Of a stretch of DNA of 64,000 nucleotides, positions 1-11,000 are shown piece after piece. Made by a program: the position numbers and the translations under genes. The first letter of the stretch is position 1; each line of letters starts with the position of its first letter. The DNA is from Mya arenaria (lineage: Eukaryota; Mollusca; Bivalvia; Myida; Myidae): contig NC_069122.1 of the NCBI RefSeq assembly GCF_026914265.1, positions 32,167,473-32,231,472 of the forward strand. The letters are read 5' to 3'. The notes beneath the pieces were generated by a model that made no database searches, was not told the DNA's origin, and saw nothing but the letters and a program-made list of their open reading frames with translations.

Positions 1-690
1 ATACGAGTCAATCTAGTTATTGCAAGGGTCTTTCATACGCATATGGAAGTTCGGGTTTAAAAAAAGTTCACTGTAAATGGAAAACTTGAAATGAGGTGAA
101 TGAAGTTAATGGTCAAGGGAGCAATACTTCTTTAAAGGGTCAATATGTTCCGAAGTACACCATTTCAAATTCTGGTTATTACCGTTGACACTGTAAGGGG
201 AAGGTTCATGAAACCTGATTTTTAGCGGTTTGACTTAGTTTTGTTTCGGATTCGACTCTCGCGTGATGCCCGTCCGTCGGCAGTGTTTTCAGCGACACAG
301 CCATGCTAACCTTGGCCTTATAACTCAGGATATTTTTTTATTTAAATAGTTCGCTTCTTTTTAAAATGGTAGAATTTGCAGTGAATCTTTTAGTTGCGCA
401 AGCTGTGACTTTGTCGTAAATTGTTCAATTTCTAACCTGACACATTAACGACACTGTCCTTATGTGCCGGGCGCATCAGTATTAGATCAATACAATTACT
501 TGTTTTACCGCCTGTATTGTCTCTCTTGCGCGCGTTACCAACACCAACGTGGGAATCGTACACAGCCCCTAAGAGGACGAGCTTACAACCCCGCACGCGG
601 ACGACCGATCGACGCCAGATATGACACCGAATCCACGCCCCTGTAGGGTTGCCGTGGTGGCCTTTCATTTTCTTGTCTTATTGTTTGTGG
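1..690. other. Unassigned left flank, possibly LINE 5' region
   Basis: No gene is supported here. The stretch 250-660 is more GC-rich than its surroundings and leads directly into the LINE endonuclease frame that becomes recognisable at about 690, so part of it may be the LINE's 5' UTR or start of its ORF. Open frames on both strands at 432-768 overlap each other and resemble nothing I know. Confidence 0.3.
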
Positions 691-2131
691 TTTAACTTCA
701 AAACTAAATATCCCTGAATTTGTTAATCGTATTAAGTCCGTCGATATATTTCTTGTTTCGAAACCCATTGTGACGAGTTTGATTTAATCAACATTGAGGA
801 CTATGATTGTTTTCTTAAGAATCGTTCCCAAAAAAACACTGAAAAAGTCTGGTGGAATAGCTACCTTTATTAAAAAAGATATTTCAAATCATTTCTCAAT
901 AATACCTACAGACTGTGAGTATATACAATGGTTTAAACTTTCAAAAACTGTTTTCACATCTGATAAAGATATAATGTTTGGTGCAGTGTTTGTACCACCG
1001 GGTAGTTCAAAATATTTTAACCAAACATTACTTGATGCTTTTTATACTGAATTAGAACAGTTTAATTGTAATAACAAATATGTGATACTGTTGAGCGATT
1101 TTAATGCTAGAACTTCTAATTGAATGGATATTGCAGATGTAGATCAGCACATTTATTATTATGTAAATATTGACACGTCGGATGTTTTTGATAGTAATTT
1201 GCGAGAAAAGCTTCGAACCAACAATATGAATTTTGAATGTTGTTCTAAAGATGACACTGTAAATCGTCTAGGTAGACAGCTGATTGACTTTTGTCGAACT
1301 AACGACCTTGTTATTATCAATGGCAGAGCTTTCAATGACAAAAGTAGTCATTATACATGCAATGATATATCGGTTATTGACTATGTAATCGAATCGTGCG
1401 ATTCGCTTTCGTTTTTTCAAGATTTTAGTGTAAGTGAATATTGTCCCCTTCTCTCTGATGTTCATTGTTGTCTCAATTTTAAACTAGTCACAGAAAAATT
1501 AAACTCATCTGATAACGATGCAAATGGAGAAAAAATTCGTAAATGGGATTGCGACAAAAAGCAAGAATTTATTACTATAGACGATGCTATGGAGAATCTA
1601 TCTAAAAATGATGGCAATCTAGATAAAACTAATTTATGTGAAATAGTTAATTCTGTTGAAAGTGCCTTAGTGGACTCTTCCAGAACCACATTCGGGGTGT
1701 ATAAAACTTACCCTCATAAAAGTAAGAATACCAGTAGAAATAATAAAGTATGGTTTAATAATGAATGTAGATCATCTAGAAATAAGTTCCATGCCTGTAA
1801 ACGTAGATATAGTCATAGAAAGAACACTTATACAAAACATGATCTTGTCCAGTCATCGAAAACATACAAGGCTATCATTAGAAAATCCGTAGTTGCACAT
1901 AGAAGAGACATGCGGAGAAAAATCCGATGTATGCGTAGTAAGTCTCCTAAAGATTATTGAAATTACATAAACAGTTTAAACACTAGAAATAAGACTGATG
2001 ATGTTAACTTTGATGTATTTTTTGATTTCTTTAAAAGCTTAAATGCTAATAATGTTGATGCGAATGAGCATGTTGAAGCTGAATTTCCAAATATGAGCAT
2101 AGACCATAATCTTAACAATGAAATTACAATT
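690..2131 (+). mobile_element. Non-LTR retrotransposon, 5' part (endonuclease and start of RT ORF)
   Basis: This is the apurinic-type endonuclease half of a LINE ORF2. The frame runs 'GLTSKLNIPEFVNRIKS', then, after two frame changes before position 860, 'SGGIATFIKK', 'VILLSDFNARTSN' (the DFNAR metal-site motif of LINE endonucleases), 'LIDFCRTNDLVIINGRAF', 'SVIDYVIES' (the conserved D/Y near the C-terminal His) and the basic linker that precedes the RT. From 794 to 2131 one frame stays open apart from TGA codons at 1121-1123 and 1958-1960, the latter probably a former TGG. The last residues, NNEITI, are the usual approach to RT motif 0. The copy is inactive. The clade is probably Jockey/CR1-like, which I cannot settle without a tree. 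It is cut at 2131 by the giant insertion and resumes at 31203. Confidence 0.88.
2128..2131 (+). repeat. Target-site duplication AATT, left copy
   Basis: AATT directly before the left TIR tip, matched by AATT at 31199-31202. It is part of the codons ACA ATT of the interrupted LINE. Confidence 0.7.
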
Positions 2132-5100
2132 AACAAACCGCAAAATGAAAAGGGAAAACGCAACTTTCCCTTTTCAGCATGGTAACATTTTTATTCAACA
2201 GAAACCCTTTGTAATGTCCTCAAAGCATTTCTGTAGGATTAGAAATATCTTTGGGAATATTACCAAACACTTCATAGTATAGTATTGAAGAGTTATAGTG
2301 TGGTTTTCAACATTTCTGGTAATATTCCCAAAAGTATCCATAGTATGCCAGGTTTTCTGGGAATATTACCAATTTGATCTTGAAAATTTGGTAACATTAC
2401 CAAAACATTTTGAAAATATTTCCAAACACTTTGTAGTATAGTATTGAAAGTTGTGGTGGGGGTTTTAACATTTGTGGGAACATTCCCAAAATAATCGATA
2501 CTATTCCGAGAGATTTTCTAAAATATTCTTCAACTATGAAAAGTCACAAATATTTGGTAATATTCCCCAAAAAATGTTGAACATTTTCTGCTAGGATTCT
2601 CAATATAATGTCCAGGTTTTCTGGGAATATTACCAATTTGATCTTGAAAATTTGGTAACATTACCAAAACATTTTGAAAATATTTCCAAACACTTTGTAG
2701 TATAGTATTGAAAGTTGTGGTGGGGGTTTTAACATTTGTGGGAACATTCCCAAAATAATCGATACTATTCCGAGAGATTTTCTAAAATATTCTTCAACTA
2801 TGAAAAGTCACAAATATTTGGTAATATTCCCAAAAAAATGTTGAACATTTTCTGCTAGGATTCTGAATATAATGTCCAGGTTTTCTGGGAATATTACCAA
2901 TTTGATCTTGAAAATTTGGTAACATTACCAAAACATTTTGAAAATATTTCCAAACACTTTGTAGAATAGGATTGAAAGTTGTGGTGGGCTTTTTAACATT
3001 TGTGGGAGCATTCCCAAAATAATCCATACTATGCCGAGAGATTTTCTAAAATATTCTTCAACTATGAAAAGTCACAAATATTTGGTAATATTCCCCCAAA
3101 AATGATGAACATTTTCTGCTAGGAATCTGAATATAATGTCCAGGTTTTCTGGGAATATTACCAATTTGATCTTGAAAATTTGGTAACATTACCAAAACAT
3201 TTTGAAAATAATTCCAAACACTTTGTAGTATAGTACTAAAAGTTGTGGTGGGGGTTTCAACATTTTGGGAACATTCCCAACTTCAACATTTGTGGGAACA
3301 TTCCCAAAATAATCAATACTATGCCGAGAGATTTTCTAAAATATTCTTCAACGATGAAAAGTCACAAATATTTGGTAATATTCCCCAAAATAAGTGATGA
3401 ACATTTTCTGCTATAATTCTAAGTATAATGTTCAGGTATTCTGGGAATATTTCCAATTTGATTTTGAAAAGTTGGTAACATTACCAAAACATTTTGAAAA
3501 TATTTCCAAACACTTTGTAATATAGTATCGAAGAGTTATGGTGTGGTTTTCAACATTTCTGGTAATATTCCCAAAAGTATCCATAGTATGTTGAGAGGTT
3601 TTCTAAAATTAATAAAAACTAGGGGTTGTCACAAATATTAGGTAATTTTTCTGAATTATGAACATTTTCGGCTAACATTTAAAATTCGTCTTGGGAATAA
3701 TGTCCAGGTTTTCTGGGAATATTACCAAAGTTAATCTTGAAATTTCTGGTAACATTACCAAAACTTTTCGGGAATATTACCAAACATTTCAAAGTATAGT
3801 ATTTAAAGTTATAGTGGGAGTTTTCACATTTTTGGGAACATTCCCAAAACTATCGATATTATGCCGAGAAATTTTCAAAAATATTCTTCAACTATGAAAA
3901 GTCACAAATATTTGGTAATATTCCCAAAATAAATGATGAACATTTTCTGCTAGGATTCTGAATAAAATGTCCAGGTTTTCTGGGAATATTACCAATTTGA
4001 TCGTGATATTTGGTAACATTACCAAAATTATTTGAGAATATTACCAGATGAACTAAAAACAAACTAATTCAACAAAAAGCCTTTGAAAACTCCACAAATA
4101 GTTTATGTAGGACCAAACAGTTCATAGTATAGTATTGAAAACTGCGGCTTTTCAACATTTTTGAGAACATTCCCAAAATAATCCATATTATGCCGAGAGA
4201 TTTTCTATATCATTCTTAAACTAGAATTGTCACAAATATTTGGTAATATTCCCAAAATGAATTACGAACATTTTCCGTTATCGTTTTCAAATTCATCCTG
4301 AATACAATTATATTATCTTGAAATATTTGGAAACATTACCAAGACTTTTTTGGGCATATCAAAAGATGAATTGAAATAAAATAATCCAAAAGAAAAAGCT
4401 CCACGTGGGCTGCTGTAGGACATGAAACATTCTGGAAATATTACCAAAATCTTCATTGCATAGTATTAAAATTAACAGCAGGTTTTTCAGCATGTTTGTA
4501 ATATTGCCAGAATAATCTAAAGTATGACTAAAATTGTTCTAAACATTTCTAAAACATGCAATATTCGCAAATGTTTGGTAATATTTCCAATAAAAATATA
4601 AACATTTTATAACAAGAGATGTTTGTCAAACATTAATCCCCACCACCCCCTGAGCGCCATGTTGTCAGGATTATTTGAACAATCGAAATATGCATGGACT
4701 TAAATGACAGCTGATTGGTCATTGCCATTGGATGACTTTAAGGCAGTTTAAAGATTATGACCATTCAAAGTGTGAGGATAGTAGACATAGTGTTCAGATG
4801 ATAACATATATTTGCAGATAAAATGTGTCCTCTTAGAAGGAAATAAGTAAATACGACAACATTTTAATGGCGAATATGAGTTATGACCATGACGTTTGAC
4901 TCTAATAAGTGTTGATTGATAGAAAGACATAGATTACATATTCCTGGTTGTTTAAACCTACTAGAATGTTATTTCAGTATTACAGGTATGTCTCTTGTAA
5001 TTTTACAGTTTGACAATAATTATTGTAAATACAAGTGTGGACTTTCGCATATTATGATTTAAAAAAAAACACAGAAAAGAACAGAACAGACGTTTATAAG

Positions 5101-5407
5101 TCATATACATCAGAACATCGTCTAAACACATACACTTAGGTTTTTGATATCAAATGCTTGTACATGGTTAGTGCTATGGTTAAAGACACAAATATGTTTA
5201 CGTAAAGGCAGCAGTATCAGAGGATGAACTAAATTAATAATAATAATAAGTATTATTAGGAACAACATTACGAATACATACTGATTCTTTAACATAATCG
5301 CAGAGCTTAACCAGCTCACATTTATTGACAGAGTTAAATATATTTCTGGGAATATTACCAACTAAATCTTGAAAGGTTTGGTAACATAACCAAAACAATT
5401 CGGGGAT
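2132..5407 (+). repeat. Left terminal inverted repeat of the giant element
   Basis: 3,276 bp, inverted match of 28200-31198. The outer 450 bp is followed by a run of ~264-bp units whose marker 'ACATTTTCTG' or a close variant recurs at about 2581, 2845, 3109, 3401, 3662, 3940 and 4268. The spacings are 264, 264, 292, 261, 278 and 328. The 292 spacing holds a 27-bp local duplication at 3261-3302. Units are dense in near-palindromes of the type GGGAATATTACCA and TTTGGTAACATTACCAAA, so single strands could fold extensively. The inner part, 4650-5407, is single copy within the arm. No gene is evident; open frames here are short and AT-driven. Confidence 0.9.
2147..2175 (+). repeat. Subterminal hairpin, left
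   Basis: GAAAAGGGAAA (2147-2157), a 7-nt spacer, then TTTCCCTTTTC (2165-2175): a perfect 11-bp stem starting 15 bp from the TIR tip. Confidence 0.75.
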
Positions 5408-5514
5408 TCTTCAAACTTTTCCAACTTCCAGTCAACTATACAGTTGAAATCCTTCGTCTATACTTTTTCTCTAGCCCTGATGATCTGGCTCTGGGATACA
5501 TTGCTATGAAAACA

Positions 5515-5607
5515 TCATCTCCTACATGGCTGTAGACGTTGCACATCCCCTGTTTTCTTAAGCTTTAATAACCTCCGAACTAGTCTGCCTTTTCCTGTTT
5601 TACTTGT
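5515..5607 (-). CDS. Gene 1 terminal exon, basic C-terminus
   Basis: Acceptor ATTATTTTTCAG, then 30 codons beginning TSKTGKGRLVRRLLKLKK and ending QPCRR-stop (TGA at 5515-5517). Phase 0, so it joins the phase-0 donor at 5925. Eleven of the 30 residues are Lys or Arg. Confidence 0.55.
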   Translation of the reverse strand, partial: TSKTGKGRLVRRLLKLKKTGDVQRLQPCRR

Positions 5608-7354
5608 CTGAAAAATAATTATAATTGATAAAACATTATCTATGAACTTTTTTTACAAGCAATTAAAATTTAACACGGTGCATAAATATGAACTGGTCTG
5701 CCTTTTCCTGTTTTACTTGTCTGAAAAATAATTATGATTGATAACATATCTATGAACTGTTTTTTTAAGCAATGAAAATTTAACACGGTGCATAAATATG
5801 ATCTATTTGTTTATTGTTCTTTATTATTTAAAAATAATACATGACTTGATGGGGTAACTTAATTGTAAAAAGTACAGTTTTCTGCAGCAAATTTTCCCAT
5901 TTTTGCAGGCAGTTGAATACATACATGTATGGGTTTCTTTGGTGTTGATGTATGAAGTGGCTGTTGTGGTTCCTCTGGACTAACAACAGCCAATGGTTCA
6001 TCGGACTCCTGAATTAAACCGTCATTTTAGTATTGTATCATGACTTTTTTCCCGTTTTACTTCTTTATGTGCAAAATTAAATATAATGTCAAGAGTTTGT
6101 GCCTTCCAAACTTATCATTCTAATAGAGGTTACACAGGGTCACTGCTTATCAACATTTCTGTGATAATGATCTGAAGCAACACATAAGCCACAGTCTTAT
6201 AAATACTCCTGACTGCCCAGCTGGTATTCAATTCCAATGCACATGTTTTAAACGAGCTGTACATCTTATTTTTTAACTTTTTTGTCGTTCATTAAATTTC
6301 ATATGATTCAGTTAACTTGAACTTATAAGTTGAAGAATTAAATTTGTTGTATACCATTATACTTACATAAACAGTTTAGAATGATCTCTATTTGTGGGAT
6401 ATTATATATTTTTAATAATAAGAGCTATCACTAAATGTCATGAATATCCCCACACGCCCAAGTCAACTCATTTTAAATACGACCTCGTATGACAAAATTG
6501 AAGACCGAACACAAGCTATCGCCAGTTAGGCTGATAAAGAAATCATACGAAAAAAAATGACTTAGATGTCCCTTTATCAATTTCAAGAACTGTAAATAGA
6601 ACATTGTGATTTCAGTTTTAACTTATAATTTATCAATTAGTGTAGGCCAATTCTCTATGTATGCAAATATTTACCCCATTCTCAAGATCATTTTGATGCA
6701 AAAACTCACCACAAGCTTAACACTGTATCAGTCAAAACAGTCAAAACAAAGATCATCTGGGAATACACACATTCAACAGCCCAGCAGGATGGCCCACTAA
6801 GTGGTAATTAATTGAATGGTACAATTTCATGGTGATTTCATGGACTGATTAGCCTTTTTCTCAAAATGAGGAGTAAATGGGAGGCAATTTCTCTGAATTG
6901 TAGAGCGCAATGGACTAATTTTTATTTTTCGCCAACTACCTTAGGATAACGGCAATCTACATGCCAATGGTACTTACTAAAATATTAAAATTCTAACCCT
7001 TGTAGAAAATTAGTTTTCAGTTTAACCGCACAAAGGCATATATTTATAAACCTATTGACCACTATACACGAGGTTATGAACATTTGCAATCCTACAGTTA
7101 ATGCCGCTACTGAGCATCAAGCTGATGCTCGGGCTTATCAGTGGAACTAATCTAACATAACTGTAAACTGACCACTTGACCCTTTCCCTGTTGGGAGCTG
7201 TTTGTCTGATTAATTTGAGAGTAATAGCTGTTCTTGTCTTGAGATTTGGGCCATTTTATGTTAGGAGGTTTTTCTTGGTATTTCAACTTTCGCTATCTTG
7301 ATTATTAAAATAATTTTATTACCGAATGCTTTTGTATAAATTTTGTATATCATA

Positions 7355-7413
<59 letters not shown>

Positions 7414-8005
7414 CGGTAGTCCAAAATCCACTATACTGACGTCCATCAAGTATCATTGTGCAATGTTTAAATGACGTCATAAAACAAGTTTGTCATGAAT
7501 GTAACATTTATTACGAAATCATGTATCTTTTAAGTGATTTAAACCATTGATATATATATTAATAACATGTCGATCCGGAATGTCTTATTCAACTGTTGTT
7601 GATGTTTTAAGATATTGATTTCAGTCAGTAAGCGCCTCGTGCGACTTGAGTCGAATTCCATCTCCCTTATCAAAACGCACTACTAAGTTATTACCCTATT
7701 ATAAGATGCTTTAATATACACATATTTTTGCTTTTTCGCAAAGAGAAAATAATATGGAGAAAATATATATTTCTGGAAAAATGCTCTACATACATTGTAT
7801 TACAGAAACATGTAATAAAAGTTCAGTGACTGCTGTGATTAAAAATTTACATCAACTGTGCATGTAGGAGTGCAAACGATCAGAAAAAGTTGGATAATTT
7901 TAAATATTATATTAAAATAAACGTTCAAATATACTGGTATGATATCAAAAGTCCGGGCATAGTGGTTTAAGATACAGTTTTGCTTTGTTGTGATCATTTC
8001 TCATA

Positions 8006-8067
<62 letters not shown>

Positions 8068-11000
8068 GGAAAGCTTCCATGAAGTGTTTATAATGTTTAA
8101 TCACTTTTCTAATGAAGAATGTTCTCACACAACAATGCAAATTAAGAAGAGAAATCATACAAAGAAAACAAACGTTGATTTAACTGTGTCAGTAAAGAAG
8201 ATTTTAATCGCTGTTTCAAAAGCTATATTTTAGGATATTAATTTTCTAGAAAATTACATAAACTAAGATACACAAACATAAAGAGGGCTTATATAATTCA
8301 CATGTAAAGTGGGCAATGATGTTTTTTTGAAATGCATTTTAGCAAAGACCACAATGTCAATGTATCAATAGAAACCTATGAAAGTTCAGTTTCAACATCA
8401 AGGTAATATAGTGCTCAGATTACAAAAAAATAAGTTGTAAGCTGTGTTATAAGTAATAAGAATATCTAAGTACATCAATATATGACCTTATTTTTTGGCA
8501 AATGGTTAAAATATTACATTTCTTTTAATATTACATCTTATGCCCCCATAAAATGGGGGGGGGGGCATATAGATTTGCCCTTGGTCGTCCGTTTGTCTGT
8601 GATTCCGTCTGTAGGTAATATGCCAACTTGTGTTACTTAAAACTCGATTAAATTACCTAAAGTCCAGAAACCTCGGGCGTTATTTAGGTAAGGACGTTTT
8701 GCATCTCGGGTTACGTTTCCCACTGCACTTAGTAGAGTTATTATAATTTAATCAACAAAGTATTTCACCTGAAAACATACGAACCTCAATCCAAGTGATG
8801 ACTTCAGAGTTTACAAAATTTAGACTTTATAATTATGAGACTGTTAGCAATTGGATAATGTTGCTATGATTTAATACGGTTGAATTACGCGTAATCATCC
8901 TAAAGTGAAAAATAGCAATGTATCAAGTTTGCAGTATTCTTTTCTTGTCCAAAAATGCAGCAAAAGAAAGTATTAATTTTCATTTGTTGTGAAAATTGCG
9001 AAAAACATATTCTTTAAATATAACCATATATAACAAACTTCATTATAACTGCATTATTGACACTGTTAGATATACATGTAATACAACATAAATTATTATG
9101 TTTTATAAAACCTAAATATCCATTTCATTCAATTGTACATTTCATTGGGTATAATAGGGTTGATATTGATACTTTTGTAGTAAGTAGACAGCTAACGTTA
9201 TCTTAATGAAAAGTATAAATAAAAATCCCATGTATAAAGTTATTCCGTTCGAAATTAAATCAAACGATAAGACTGAATATATTTTTATTTACTTCAATGT
9301 TTCATTTCTTTGCTATGGAATCAATGATCATGTTTGTTTTTTTTTTCATTTTCATAAATAGTTTAAAACTAGAGTAAATGATATAAATTGCTTTTCTATA
9401 GTCATCGTGAATTTTAGTGCAGAAATCGTACTGAAGATGCTCTCTGATAAATATCCTTCTGACCCCAAAACTAACCAGGGAAGAGTGGTTAATGGGCCCC
9501 TGCTGACAGAAATTGGTTATCTCAATTACATGCATAATAAACACCTAGCTGTGAAGTGAGGCTTCGAAAATGGACCAACATCCAGAAACCTGGCATAAAC
9601 TGCAGGACTGCTTGATATGGGCACATTGAAAATGATCCATGGAATAATCAAAATAATAATGGTAACATGAATCGTATCTTGTTAACCAGTTAGAATGTAC
9701 TTACTCAATGGAATTCATAAACACTTACTAGATAACCAGTTGAAGCTAAAGGCCAAAATGCATTTATGAATATGTGGTAACACGAATGTTATCTGCCGGT
9801 AATTATGTTCCTAATTAAGTGGAATTCGCTAACCATAACTAGATAACCTGTTTATGCAGCTAAAAGGGAAAAAGGTGGCAGTTCCGAGCACTTTGAAGCC
9901 AGTTTTTAGTATTGTGATATTTATCTTACAGAGAACATTTTCTATTAACTAGATAGCTTGATAATTATCGCATAATTAAGTGGTTAACACGAACAACTCG
10001 CAGACGTTAACAGATTATCTGACGGCAGTTATGTCCCACCGTATGTATCAGACACATGAGGCCGATAACCTATGTTAATCATTTTGTTATTGTGTAACTT
10101 GTAAAAGTCAATCTCTGGAATGCTTTGATTGTGCAAACATTAGCTCCTACATCCTTTAAAGAGTCACATCAGTTATAAAAAATGTATAACTAAATAAATA
10201 GTAATAACATGATGATTTCATAAATGTGCATATATACATAATTATTGAAAAAAGTATACCTTTACACGTTTAGTAAACGCATGCAAATAACATTTAATGA
10301 ATGTAAATGTAATACACGTTGTGAATTGAAGAATCACATTTAATCACATATTAAAAAATATTGCATTCCTGAGAGGGCAATAGGAAAACATATCAACAGC
10401 ATAACATAAATAACTGCACCTTGTTATGCTTGTAACGTGGGAGAATACTCCTCGTATTGCTCTTTCAAGAATGCAATACTTGTTTAATAAATACGAGCTA
10501 AATATTTCTGAATCATGTGTTTTTGAATTTCACTACAAAAGCTTCATGTACTAAGTATTTCTTTTTTCTATTTTACATCGATTGAACTGAAAATGTCCAT
10601 CGATTATATCAATTATCCCTCTCAATGACTGAGTCCCGGGTCATAAACAAGTAGGCCAACCGCCTTTATTATGGGACCGTATAAATCAAAGTCGTATTTT
10701 CCTACCGGGATTCAAACCAACGACCTTAATAGTCTGGCACCGAATTAGCCGGGTATAATGCAGGAAAAACAGGAACAAATTGTTCAAAGTTCTGATTATC
10801 AAACACTCAGCCATTTCTTAATTTCAAGTATGCCTCTGAATCACGGTATTGGGTGAATTATAAAAACTCTATAGAGCATTAATGAACAAAATATCACAAT
10901 TATATAATGCGCATTCCATTTACATGAATTCCATGCGCATATAATCAAATAGCGCCTTTGCGCCGATAATAATGTATATGATTAACCGAAGAAAATCGCA

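Noticed and set aside
6707-6719. 13-nt microexon of gene 1
   Set aside because: Good splice signals on both sides but far too short to distinguish from chance.
9302-9544. 80-codon minus frame as a gene 1 exon
   Set aside because: Part of it resembles a dispersed repeat also found near 20740; no phase-compatible junctions.
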